The notes: generated by a model not told the origin, from the letters alone. Counted from the stretch's first letter, positions 15,618 through 23,566 are shown. The stretch: 35,434 bases of DNA from Anaerolineae bacterium UTCFX1 (GCA_002050275.1 MWTB01000002.1:5643-41076), one strand, 5' to 3'. Translations and numbers: made by a program.

Positions 15618-16259
15618 ATGCCCGAACCCATCTACTACCGCCGCAAACTGCCGCACATCCACCCGCAGAACAGCCCGCTCTTCATCACCTTCAGCCTCGT
15701 GGATTCGCTCCCTGCCGCCGTGGTGGACGAGTTGAAAGCGCAACGCGAACAGGAATTGCGCGCCGCCAAAACCGCCGCAGACCGCTACAACATCCAGAAA
15801 AAGTATTTCGGACATTTCGACAAATGGCTTGATTGTTGTCAATTCGGGCATGATTGGTTCAGGCAGGAAAACATCGCGCAAATCGTGGCGGATGAAATCC
15901 ACAAGAAAGCCGACGAGCATTACGAACTCTACACCTATTGCATCATGCCCAATCACGTTCATTTGCTGATCCTCTCGCTCATCGAAAAATTTCCGCCATC
16001 CAGAATGAAGAGCGCCATCTCCCCCGTCGCCGAGATCATGCGCCTGCTCAAAGGACGCGCCGCCCGCTACTGCAACCTTGCCCTCAACCGCGAAGGCTAT
16101 TTCTGGCATCACGAGTCTTACGATCACTACGTCCGTGACGAAAAAGAAATGGAAAGAATCATCCTCTACATTCTGAACAATCCCGTCAAAGCGGGGCTGG
16201 TGAAAGAATGGAAGGATTGGAAGTTCACGTATGTCAATCCCAACCTCGGCGAATGGTAG
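15618..16259 (+). CDS. REP-associated tyrosine transposase (RAYT, Y1/IS200-like)
   Basis: The 213-residue protein has YCIMPNHVHLLI, the HxH metal-binding motif of Y1 transposases, and the RAYT-type end FWHHESYDHYVRDEKEMERIILYILNNPVKAGLV with the likely catalytic tyrosine in that helix. RAYTs nick single-stranded DNA at REP hairpins and are held responsible for spreading them. The start is ATG 15618; an in-frame TTG at 15570 lies in the upstream REP and is less likely. The gene is flanked by three palindromes, and its stop codon (16257-16259) lies in the downstream one. It appears intact. Confidence 0.9.
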   Translation: MPEPIYYRRKLPHIHPQNSPLFITFSLVDSLPAAVVDELKAQREQELRAAKTAADRYNIQKKYFGHFDKWLDCCQFGHDWFRQENIAQIVADEIHKKADEHYELYTYCIMPNHVHLLILSLIEKFPPSRMKSAISPVAEIMRLLKGRAARYCNLALNREGYFWHHESYDHYVRDEKEMERIILYILNNPVKAGLVKEWKDWKFTYVNPNLGEW

Positions 16260-18951
16260 GACAAACTTAAGTTTGTCTTACCTAGGCGGAATGCAAATCA
16301 CGCGAAGCGCCAACTTCATTTCCAACAAAGTCCCCGCTCTGCTGGCGTATCTCGCCGTCACGCGCCGCGCTCACAGCCGCGACAAACTCGCCGCGCTCCT
16401 GTGGGGCGAGATGTCCGATGCCGACGCGAAAAATAATTTGCGGCAAGCCCTCGCCAACCTGAAAAAATATTTTGACGATGAACTGACCATCACCCGCGAT
16501 TTGATTCAATTCACGGGCGACGGATTCGTGGACTCGATTGAATTCGACTCCGCCATCCGTTCCGCTTCTTCTCTGGACACTTCGACCTCGCTCAGTGCAA
16601 GCCCTCAGCCTGCTTCAGTTATCCTGGCAGATTCTCTGCGCCTCTACCGCGGCGACTTCCTCGAAGGCTTCCACGTCCGCGACGCGCCCGACTTTGAAGA
16701 TTGGATGTTGACCGAACGCGCCCGCCTGCGCGAACTGGCATTGCAGGCTTTGCACCGCCTCGCCGAAATCCAACTCAGCCGCGCGGACTATCCCGCCGCA
16801 CTCGAAGCCACCTCGCGCCTGCTTGCGTTTGATCCGTGGCGTGAGGAGGCGCACCGACAACGCATGTCTGCCCTCGCCCGCGCAGGTCAACGTTCCGCCG
16901 CGCTGGCGCAATACCAGACCTGCCGCCGCATCCTCGCAAAGGAACTGGGCGTCGAGCCATCCGCTGAAACGACCGCGCTCTACGAACAGATCCGCGACGC
17001 GGAGACTCGCCCCGCTGGCAACCTGCCTGCCCGCGCCACATCGTTCATCGGGCGCGAAGCGGAGTTGGCGGAGATCGGCGTCAGGTTGGCAAATGCCGAT
17101 TGCCGCGTATTAACTTTGGTCGGCGAAGGAGGCGTGGGCAAATCCAGTTTGGCTCTGCAAGCCGCGCAGACTCACTTCCATCAATTTTTGGACGGCGCAT
17201 GGTTTATCTCGCTTGCGTCTGTCAAAGATGCGGAAGGGATGTTCCTTGCGATTGCGAACGCGCTAAAGGTCAACGCGACGAGCGGCGCAGAAATACGCGA
17301 GTTCCTGCGCGCTAAGAATCTCCTGCTGATTTTGGACAACATGGAGCAACTCGTCGGCGACGAGGTCTGCCAGTGGATCGCCGAGACCGTGCGCCTCGCG
17401 CCGAACCTGAAACTGCTCGTCACCTCGTTGACACGCTTGAACATTCAGGCAGAGACTCTGCTCGAAGTGCACGGGCTTCCCTTCGCCGATTCGTCATCCG
17501 CCGCCTTCAAACTTTTTGTGGACCGCGCCCGCCGCCTCAAACCCGATTTTCATCCCAACGCCGACGATGCGTCTGCCATTGCGCGTCTGTGCGAACTGGT
17601 GAACGGCTCGCCGCTTGCGCTCGAACTTGCCGCCGCCTGGGTGCGCGGACTCGCTGTGCCTGAGATCGTGCAAGAGATCGAGCGCAATCTCGACATTCTC
17701 ACCGCCTCGCAACAAGACCTGCCGCCGCGTCATCGCAGTATGCGCGCGGTGTTCGATTATTTTTGGAATCTACTGACAGCCGAAGAACGGATCGTTTTTC
17801 AACAGCAGGCGGTCTTCCGCGGCGGATTCACGCGCGAGGCGTTTTGCGAAGTGACAGGCGCAGGCCTCGCCATGCTGGCGCGTTTCGTGGATAAATCTGC
17901 CTTGCGCTTCCATGACGATGGACGCTATCGCCGCCACGCGTTGATGATCCAATACGCCGACATGCGCTTGAACGACGATGCCGATCTACGCGCGCAAACT
18001 CGAGAAGCGCACGCGCGTTACTTTGGTAAATATGTGAAGTATCTCGAATCGGATTTTTTGGGCGGTCAACCTCAGAAAGCCATGCCTCTTTTCCTAGCCG
18101 ATCTCCCTAACATCCGTCTGGCATGGGCTTGGGCGGCGGAAAATCGAGACGCAACCATCTTCAACGCCATGTCTGATTCGTTCATGCAGGGATTCGACTT
18201 GGCGGGGTTATACAATGAAGGACTCCAAATGGCTGAGGCGGCGATTCAGTCGCTGGAGGGGTTGCCAAAATCTGCAAAAAAGGAATCGTTCATTGCCAAA
18301 GGCAGGGTGATGGGATTGGCAGGCGCGTTTCTCTTTCGCCTCGGCGAGTATCAACGGGGGATGGAGTATTGCGAGAAGTCAATGAGCGCGTTGAAAAAAT
18401 ATCGTCCGCATATCGCGCGCGCGCATACGCTCATCTACGCGGGCGCGGCGCAGTTTGGGTTGGGCGACATGGATGCTGTAATTTCCTTCTGGCAAAAAGC
18501 GGCGGAGGAATATCAGGCGGTTCATTCCGAATGGGGAGAGATGACCGCCAACTCGAATCTGGCGGAGGTCTTTCTTGCCACAGGACAACTGGCGGAGGCA
18601 ACCGTTTGCGCCGAGCGCGCGCTGACGCTGGCTCGAAACATGAATAACCTGGAGATGATCGGCGCCTCTTGCGCCAACCTGGCAAATGCTGCCATTCAGG
18701 AAATGAAATACGACCAAGCCGCGCAGTTCGCCGAGGAAGCTCTGCGTTCACACCAGCAAGTCGGTCACGACGCGCATATCGCCAACTCGCTGGCAGCGCT
18801 GGCGCAGGTCGCTTTCAAGCAAAAGAATCTTCCCGAAGCGCGCCGCCTGTTGGAGGAAAGTATCGGCATTTTGAAACGAGTGGACAACAAGCTTTATCTC
18901 GAGCAACGCGAACAGGAACTCGCTGAAGTCCTCGCGGCAAGCAACCTTTAA
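16231..18951 (+). CDS. SARP-type regulator with BTAD, NB-ARC ATPase and TPR domains
   Basis: The 906-residue protein has a winged-helix-like N-terminal domain (about 13-105, SLSYLGGMQ...LLAYLAVTRRAHSRDKLAALLW...NNLRQALANLKKYF) and a BTAD helical domain (about 136-258). An NTPase follows with Walker A GEGGVGKSS (298-306), Walker B LLLILDN (364-370) and GSPLAL (459-464). The C-terminal third (about 640-900) is made of TPR-like helices. Such STAND regulators couple ligand or partner sensing to transcription. The ATG at 16231 overlaps the RAYT gene by 29 nt in another frame, and the first 20 codons run through the RAYT end and its REP palindrome. ATG 16291 is an alternative, but it would lose the first beta-strand. 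A repeat-derived Ser/Thr-rich insert lies at about 113-127. Confidence 0.9.
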   Translation: MSIPTSANGRTNLSLSYLGGMQITRSANFISNKVPALLAYLAVTRRAHSRDKLAALLWGEMSDADAKNNLRQALANLKKYFDDELTITRDLIQFTGDGFVDSIEFDSAIRSASSLDTSTSLSASPQPASVILADSLRLYRGDFLEGFHVRDAPDFEDWMLTERARLRELALQALHRLAEIQLSRADYPAALEATSRLLAFDPWREEAHRQRMSALARAGQRSAALAQYQTCRRILAKELGVEPSAETTALYEQIRDAETRPAGNLPARATSFIGREAELAEIGVRLANADCRVLTLVGEGGVGKSSLALQAAQTHFHQFLDGAWFISLASVKDAEGMFLAIANALKVNATSGAEIREFLRAKNLLLILDNMEQLVGDEVCQWIAETVRLAPNLKLLVTSLTRLNIQAETLLEVHGLPFADSSSAAFKLFVDRARRLKPDFHPNADDASAIARLCELVNGSPLALELAAAWVRGLAVPEIVQEIERNLDILTASQQDLPPRHRSMRAVFDYFWNLLTAEERIVFQQQAVFRGGFTREAFCEVTGAGLAMLARFVDKSALRFHDDGRYRRHALMIQYADMRLNDDADLRAQTREAHARYFGKYVKYLESDFLGGQPQKAMPLFLADLPNIRLAWAWAAENRDATIFNAMSDSFMQGFDLAGLYNEGLQMAEAAIQSLEGLPKSAKKESFIAKGRVMGLAGAFLFRLGEYQRGMEYCEKSMSALKKYRPHIARAHTLIYAGAAQFGLGDMDAVISFWQKAAEEYQAVHSEWGEMTANSNLAEVFLATGQLAEATVCAERALTLARNMNNLEMIGASCANLANAAIQEMKYDQAAQFAEEALRSHQQVGHDAHIANSLAALAQVAFKQKNLPEARRLLEESIGILKRVDNKLYLEQREQELAEVLAASNL
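16255..16282. repeat. REP-type palindrome at the RAYT 3' end
   Basis: ACAAACT (16261-16267), TA, AGTTTGT (16270-16276) repeat the 7-2-7 plan. Pairing extends outward (GGTAGG with CTTACC, one wobble) to a 13-bp stem. It contains the RAYT stop and codons for SARP residues 9-17. Confidence 0.8.
16580..16595. repeat. Dispersed repeat, near copy inside the SARP gene
   Basis: CTTCGACCTCGCTCAG differs from the argS/recJ repeat only by one extra C. It encodes part of a Ser/Thr-rich loop (residues about 117-122) between the winged helix and the BTAD domain. Confidence 0.45.
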
Positions 18952-18986
18952 AACTTGACATCTGAAACCTGACCCCTGATACTTGG
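18952..18986. repeat. Heptameric tandem repeat between the SARP gene and recJ
   Basis: Five 7-nt units follow one another: AACTTGA, CATCTGA, AACCTGA, CCCCTGA, TACTTGG (consensus roughly AACCTGA). They fill the whole 39-nt gap between the two genes. Confidence 0.6.
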
Positions 18987-18990
18987 ATAC

Positions 18991-21318
18991 ATGACTCGCT
19001 GGCTCGACCCTCCGCAAGTAGACGCTTCACCTCTTTCGCCCCTCGACCTGCCTCTCCTCCTCAAGCAGACTCTCATCCGACGCGGATTCGCCACACCCGA
19101 CTCCGCCCGCGCATTTCTTCACCCCGACGAAACCCCATCAACGCCGTTTCCAAATATCGAATCGGCGACAGAAATTATTCACGCCGCCATCCAACGCAAG
19201 GATCGCATCTGCGTCTGGGGCGACTTCGACGTGGACGGGCAAACCTCCACAGCCCTGCTTGTGCAAACGCTTCAATCCCTCGGCGCGGATGTGGTGTATT
19301 ACATCCCGATCCGCGGCAAAGAGAGTCATGGCGTTCACATCGAATCGCTCGCTCCAATCATAGATAATGGCGCAAAACTCCTCGTCACCTGCGACACTGG
19401 TATCACCGCGCACGAAGCGATTGATTATGCCAACTCGCGCGGCGTGGATGTCGTTGTCACTGACCATCACGACTTGGGCGAAACATTGCCAAATGTAAAA
19501 GCCATTATCAATCCAAAGTTATTGCCGCAAGAACATCCGCTAAAAAACCTTGCTGGCGTTGGGGTTGCGTATAAACTGGCAGAAGCGTTAATGGGTACCG
19601 CCGACTTCAGTCGGCTACACGCGCCGACTGAAGTCGGCGGTACTGAGGTTGACGCTACGCTTCTCGACCTCGTCGCCCTCGGTCTCATAGCGGATGTTGC
19701 CCTTCTTAAAGACGAAACACGTTCGTTGGCGCAAAAAGGGATTCGGCAACTCCGCAAAACGAATCGCATCGGCTTGAAAGTGATGGCGGAACTCTCAAAC
19801 ACGAATCTCGAATCGCTGACCGAAGAAACCATTGGCTTCACGTTTGCGCCTCGTCTCAACGCGCTTGGTCGTCTCAGCGATGCCAACCCCGCAGTCGAAT
19901 TACTAATTACGGATGACCCCGCGCGAGCGAGAGTCCTCGCCGCGCAAATTGAGGGACTGAACGCCCAACGCCGCTTGTTGACGAGTCAAGTCACCGAAGC
20001 GGCGGAGGCGCAACTGCGCGCACGCCCCGAATTGTTAAACGAGCCTGCGATCGTGCTATCGCATCCTAACTGGCCCGGCGGAGTCGTCGGCATCGTGGCA
20101 AACCGTCTCGTGGATCGTTACCACAAACCCGCGCTCCTCCTCACCGAGTCGGACGATGGCATCTTGCGCGGTTCGGCTCGCTCCATTGAAGGGCTACACA
20201 TCACCGAAGCGATCTTGTCGCAAAAAGAATCGCTCATGAACTTCGGCGGACATCCCATGGCGGCGGGACTGTCTCTGCAAAAAGAGAATCTCTCATCCTT
20301 CCGCCGCGGGCTTGGCAAAGCCATCGAAAAACAACTCGGTGAGATGATCCGCGAAGAGCCGACGCTTCAAATTGATGCGCGGCTCAACTTGGAGGAGATC
20401 AATCTTGAGTTGGCAGATGCGATTGAAATGATCGCTCCGTTCGGCGCAGGCAACCCGAAGTTGACTTTTGCCTCATGCGGCGTGACGTTGAAATCCGTTG
20501 CGGAGATCGGAAAAACAAAAGAGCATTTGCGTTTAGTTGTGGAAGATGAAAACGGAAATGTGCAAAGTATCCTGTGGTGGGGCGGGGCGGGTGAAGAACT
20601 ACCCGAAACAGGAAGTCAGATTGATATTGCGTATTCTGTACGCGCCTCCACGTTTCGCGGCGAGAAGCAGGTCAACGCGACGTTTGAGGAATTTCGAGTT
20701 GTTGAAGAAAAAGCGATTGAGATTAGGGAACAGAGATTGGAGATTAAAGACTGGAGGTTGAAACCTTCGACCTTCGACATTCAACCTTCAACCTTGGTCT
20801 GGGCGGAGGGCGTAGATAAAGCAAAAGGCAAATCACGCTTCGAGTTGCATCCCGCCGATGAACTTGTGATTTATACGACTCCGCCATCACCCTCTGAACT
20901 TCGCGCTACGCTGGAAATCGTCAAACCGAAGATCGTTCACGTGTTCGCCGTCTCGCCCGCGAAAGAAAAAACGGATGAGTTCCTTGCGCGGCTGGCGGGC
21001 ATGGTGAAGTTTGCGATCAACAACAAAGGCGGGAAAGTTTCTGTGAACGAGTTGGCTGTCGCAACCGCGCAACGCGTCAACGCGGTGCGGATCGGCTTGG
21101 AGTGGCTGTCGGCTGGGGGACACGTGACAGCCGTCCCCGCCGCCCTGAGCGAGTCGAAGGGTGAGGGCGAAGCGGTTCTTTTATCCGCTGGGAACGGCGA
21201 GGCGAATCAATACCTGCAGAAGGAGTTGTATCTTGCCGTGCGCGGAATCTTAGACGAGACCGCCGCCTATCGCGAGTATGTTTCGCGCGCGCAAGTCGAG
21301 AGTTTGTTCGATGTATAA
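18991..21318 (+). CDS. recJ: Single-stranded-DNA-specific exonuclease RecJ
   Basis: The 775-residue DHH/DHHA1 phosphoesterase degrades single-stranded DNA 5' to 3' in recombination and repair. Catalytic motifs are DFDVDG (78-83), CDTG (134-137) and TDHH (157-160). The DHHA1 part has NWPGGVVGIVANRL and FGGHPMAAG, followed by the OB domain. The C-terminal extension (about 575-775) is longer than in E. coli RecJ and ends with a helical region. Three repeat-derived segments are read in frame: a double REP hairpin (residues about 202-218), an 11-unit heptamer array (about 577-602) and an LSESK repeat (about 717-726). All catalytic residues are intact. It starts 39 nt after the SARP stop; no strong ribosome binding site is visible. 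Confidence 0.95.
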   Translation: MTRWLDPPQVDASPLSPLDLPLLLKQTLIRRGFATPDSARAFLHPDETPSTPFPNIESATEIIHAAIQRKDRICVWGDFDVDGQTSTALLVQTLQSLGADVVYYIPIRGKESHGVHIESLAPIIDNGAKLLVTCDTGITAHEAIDYANSRGVDVVVTDHHDLGETLPNVKAIINPKLLPQEHPLKNLAGVGVAYKLAEALMGTADFSRLHAPTEVGGTEVDATLLDLVALGLIADVALLKDETRSLAQKGIRQLRKTNRIGLKVMAELSNTNLESLTEETIGFTFAPRLNALGRLSDANPAVELLITDDPARARVLAAQIEGLNAQRRLLTSQVTEAAEAQLRARPELLNEPAIVLSHPNWPGGVVGIVANRLVDRYHKPALLLTESDDGILRGSARSIEGLHITEAILSQKESLMNFGGHPMAAGLSLQKENLSSFRRGLGKAIEKQLGEMIREEPTLQIDARLNLEEINLELADAIEMIAPFGAGNPKLTFASCGVTLKSVAEIGKTKEHLRLVVEDENGNVQSILWWGGAGEELPETGSQIDIAYSVRASTFRGEKQVNATFEEFRVVEEKAIEIREQRLEIKDWRLKPSTFDIQPSTLVWAEGVDKAKGKSRFELHPADELVIYTTPPSPSELRATLEIVKPKIVHVFAVSPAKEKTDEFLARLAGMVKFAINNKGGKVSVNELAVATAQRVNAVRIGLEWLSAGGHVTAVPAALSESKGEGEAVLLSAGNGEANQYLQKELYLAVRGILDETAAYREYVSRAQVESLFDV
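19595..19643. repeat. Double REP (BIME-like) hairpin inside recJ
   Basis: A perfect 21-bp inverted repeat (19595-19615 with 19623-19643) encloses the loop TACACGC. Each arm contains its own palindrome, GCCGACTTCAGTCGGC or GCCGACTGAAGTCGGC. These have the same ACT-NN-AGT core and 7-2-7 plan as the palindromes around the RAYT gene. Confidence 0.85.
20719..20796. repeat. Heptameric tandem repeat array inside recJ
   Basis: Six purine-rich heptamers (GAGATTA, GGGAACA, GAGATTG, GAGATTA, AAGACTG, GAGGTTG) are followed, after AAA, by CCTTCGA, CCTTCGA, CATTCAA and CCTTCAA. The second half is roughly the reverse complement of the end of the first, so the array can fold. It is translated as IREQRLEIKDWRLKPSTFD and onward. 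Confidence 0.75.
21141..21169. repeat. Dispersed repeat, copy 2 (inside recJ)
   Basis: CCTGAGCGAGTCGAAGG (21144-21160) is the exact reverse complement of the argS copy at 45-61. CGCCCT (21141-21146) and AGGGCG (21164-21169) flank it as an inverted repeat. It is translated LSESK. Confidence 0.65.
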
Positions 21319-21322
21319 ACGA

Positions 21323-22018
21323 TTATGGGGTTGGCGTGGCGGTCCTGATCGGGTCGGGGATGGCGAACGCGTCGAGGTTGACCGAGCCGCCTGAGACGTG
21401 CGTGATCGTCACCGTGTGCGTGCCGTTGATGAGTGTGGGTGAAACCCATTCGCTTTGCGCGACAACATCAGCCGACTCGTTGAGATCAATTTCTAATCCG
21501 TCTATATTGATACGAATAGTTCCCAAACTTGAACTCGACTGATAGAAAATGCGGATCTGTTCGCCGATGAATCGAATCGTTGCCGTATTGTTGAGAGTGT
21601 TGGAAACATGCAGCGTGACGTTGTTGGTTTTAGTTTGCGTCCAATCGCCGCTGTAGATAATGCGTTCGTCCGTATCGTCGTACACGCCCGGGTTGAGCGG
21701 CGCGGTCGAAGCGGTGGTTGGCGTGGATGCGGATGTATTTATCGGAAGACGCGTTCGCGTTGGGGAGGCGAGCGAAACAACATCGTCGTCCGAGGTTGTC
21801 GTTGCGGCTGGCTTCTGTTTGGGAGTTAGCGACGCAAATCCCGATTCCGTACTGGTCAATAGATATTGGAAAGGAACGCTGGTGTTTTCGATCGGCATCG
21901 CTGTGCGAAGCGGATAGAGTTTCACAACTAGAAACACGAGGCAAATTCCAAACAGCGAGAAAACGCTGAGAATAATTGGCGGAATCAGCCCGCGATCAAA
22001 GGTTGGTTTGTTTTCCAT
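21323..22018 (-). CDS. Membrane-anchored protein with C-terminal beta-sandwich domain
   Basis: The 231-residue protein has one transmembrane helix near the N-terminus (about 13-35, IPPIILSVFSLFGICLVFLVVKLY), a Thr/Ser/Pro-rich linker (about 55-115) and a beta-rich domain at about 118-222. That domain, YSGDWTQTKTNNVTLHVSN...IRIFYQSSSSLGTIRINIDG...NGTHTVTITHVSG, resembles carbohydrate-binding-like sandwiches common in Chloroflexota exported proteins. The chosen ATG (22018-22016) lies 1 nt after the aminotransferase stop, giving tight coupling; a longer in-frame start at 22072 would overlap that gene. Function unknown. Confidence 0.78.
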   Translation of the reverse strand: MENKPTFDRGLIPPIILSVFSLFGICLVFLVVKLYPLRTAMPIENTSVPFQYLLTSTESGFASLTPKQKPAATTTSDDDVVSLASPTRTRLPINTSASTPTTASTAPLNPGVYDDTDERIIYSGDWTQTKTNNVTLHVSNTLNNTATIRFIGEQIRIFYQSSSSLGTIRINIDGLEIDLNESADVVAQSEWVSPTLINGTHTVTITHVSGGSVNLDAFAIPDPIRTATPTP

Positions 22019-22019
22019 T

Positions 22020-23372
22020 TCAGCCGTTCGTCTCTTTATCTGTGATCTCCAAAGCTTTATCCAGAATTTCAAACCCTTCGCGCAGTTGTTCTTCCGTGAT
22101 GATCAGCGGCGGGATGATTAAGACCGTGTGCCAATGTGTGTACAAAAATAATCCGTGATCCAAGCAATATTTTTTCAGCGCGTTCATCGCGGGCGACGAT
22201 TCATTCCACGGCGCCATCGGCTCTTTCGTTTTTCGATCTTTGACCAATTCAAGGATGCCGAACAATCCGATCGAGCGGACTTCGCCCACGGAAGGATGCG
22301 CCTCGCCGAGATCGTTCAACATCCGCTTCAGTACCAAACCCATGCCTGCCGCATGTTGGATGATTTGATCGTCCCTCATCGCGTTGATGTTGGCGACCGC
22401 CGCCGCCAGCGAGACCGGATGCGACGTGTACGTCAATCCGCTTTCGAACGGCGTGTCGTTGAATGCGGCGGCGATCTCTGGTTTCATGGCAACCGCCCCC
22501 AACGGCGCATACGCGGACGTGAGTCCCTTTGCCATGGTGATGATGTCAGGGGCAACATCCCAATGCTCGACGGCGAACCATTTACCGGTGCGACCGAATC
22601 CGCTCATCACTTCATCGCAGATCATTACGATGCCATATTTGTCGCACAACGCGCGGATGCCCTGCATGTACCCATCTGGAGGAATGATGATTCCGTTCGT
22701 GCCGGTTACGCTTTCCATCAGAATCGCCGCAATGGATTCGGGTCCCTCGTAACGGATGATCTCCTCAAGGTGATTCAAATAATCGCGCGTGAAGTCTTCC
22801 TCTGAAATGTCCGGGGTCGTGCGATGAAACGTCGAACGATAGCGGTACGGGTCAAGGAAGTGGACAACTCCGCTCATGAGATTCGGCTCCCATGCCACGC
22901 GGCGAGGATCGCCGGTTGCCGCCATCGCTCCCGCCGTCGCGCCGTGATACGAACGATAGCGTGTGAGGATCTTGTGGCGTCGCGTGTATCCACGCGCCAG
23001 TTTGATCGCGTTCTCGTTGGCGTCTGCGCCGCCTAGGGTGAACAGGACCTTCGTCAGCGCTTGATGCGGGGTTATATCCGCAACCGCTTTTGCCGCCAGC
23101 GCGCGGATTCTCGTGGTCATGCCCGGCGCGGCGTAGGGGAGTTCCGCCGCCTGCTCCTGCATGGCTTTGATGATGCGCTCGTCGCCGTGACCGATGTTCA
23201 CGCACATCGTCATCGAATTGAAATCGAGATAGCGCTTGTCGTTCGCATCCCAAAAATGAACGCCTTTGGCGCGTGTCACTGCGATTGGATTAACCTTTGC
23301 CTGCGCTGACCAAGTAAAAAATATGTGCTCTTTTGAGAGTTCTATTATTTCGTTGTTAGGAAGATCGAACAT
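22020..23372 (-). CDS. Class III aminotransferase (PLP)
   Basis: This 450-residue fold-type I, class III (omega) aminotransferase has GVHFWDANDKRYLDFNSMTMCVNIGHGDERI, FTLGGADANENAIKLAR (phosphate-binding turn), YRSYHGATAGAMAATGD, ICDEVMSGFGRTGKWFA (PLP-pyridine Asp) and TMAKGLTSAYAPLGAV with the Schiff-base lysine. The sequence style recalls taurine-pyruvate and beta-alanine-type enzymes, but the amino donor cannot be fixed. GAGGAG precedes the ATG. It is coupled to the downstream membrane protein, with no obvious pathway link. Confidence 0.92.
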   Translation of the reverse strand: MFDLPNNEIIELSKEHIFFTWSAQAKVNPIAVTRAKGVHFWDANDKRYLDFNSMTMCVNIGHGDERIIKAMQEQAAELPYAAPGMTTRIRALAAKAVADITPHQALTKVLFTLGGADANENAIKLARGYTRRHKILTRYRSYHGATAGAMAATGDPRRVAWEPNLMSGVVHFLDPYRYRSTFHRTTPDISEEDFTRDYLNHLEEIIRYEGPESIAAILMESVTGTNGIIIPPDGYMQGIRALCDKYGIVMICDEVMSGFGRTGKWFAVEHWDVAPDIITMAKGLTSAYAPLGAVAMKPEIAAAFNDTPFESGLTYTSHPVSLAAAVANINAMRDDQIIQHAAGMGLVLKRMLNDLGEAHPSVGEVRSIGLFGILELVKDRKTKEPMAPWNESSPAMNALKKYCLDHGLFLYTHWHTVLIIPPLIITEEQLREGFEILDKALEITDKETNG

Positions 23373-23386
23373 GCGCTCCTCGTAAG

Positions 23387-23417
23387 ACCTGTCAGGTTTT
23401 CAAAATCCGACGGATTT
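23387..23417. repeat. Pair of short palindromes upstream of the aminotransferase
   Basis: ACCTGTCAGGT (23387-23397) and AAATCCGACGGATTT (23403-23417) are two perfect odd-centred palindromes 5 nt apart. They may be another dispersed repeat family or operator-like sites. Confidence 0.45.
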
Positions 23418-23429
23418 CTATTTTTGATA

Positions 23430-23467
23430 ATTATAACCTCCACATTCCTTCTTTCTTGTGATACACT
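23430..23467. promoter_or_regulatory. Candidate divergent promoters (aminotransferase / rpsF)
   Basis: On the minus strand TATAAT (23435-23430) could serve the aminotransferase, without a clear -35. On the plus strand TCCACA (23439-23444), 17 nt, TACACT (23462-23467) could start the rpsF operon about 100 nt before its ATG, placing the hairpin leader in the mRNA. Confidence 0.35.
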
Positions 23468-23484
23468 TTAGCCCGCTTAATAAC

Positions 23485-23539
23485 AGGCGCGTCTAAAGCG
23501 CCTTTCCGCTCCCGGCGAACCGACGGTTTGAACGGGAGC
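23485..23539 (+). promoter_or_regulatory. rpsF leader hairpins, candidate S6:S18 autoregulatory motif
   Basis: AGGCGC/GCGCCT (23485-23503) forms a first hairpin. GCTCCCG (23508-23514) and CGGGAGC (23533-23539) close a second, whose interior contains AACC-GAC-GGTT with an ACCG element and flanking unpaired bases. A stem with an internal CCG-containing hairpin just before the rpsF ribosome binding site matches the known S6:S18-binding mRNA motif in general form; the assignment is from memory. Confidence 0.5.
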
Positions 23540-23566
23540 AATCCCATGGAAAGGAGGAACTCTCTC

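Noticed and set aside
22155..22805. Plus-strand open frame of 216 codons opposite the aminotransferase
   Set aside because: It is a shadow of the class III aminotransferase and is rich in Arg, His and Asp with no family motif.
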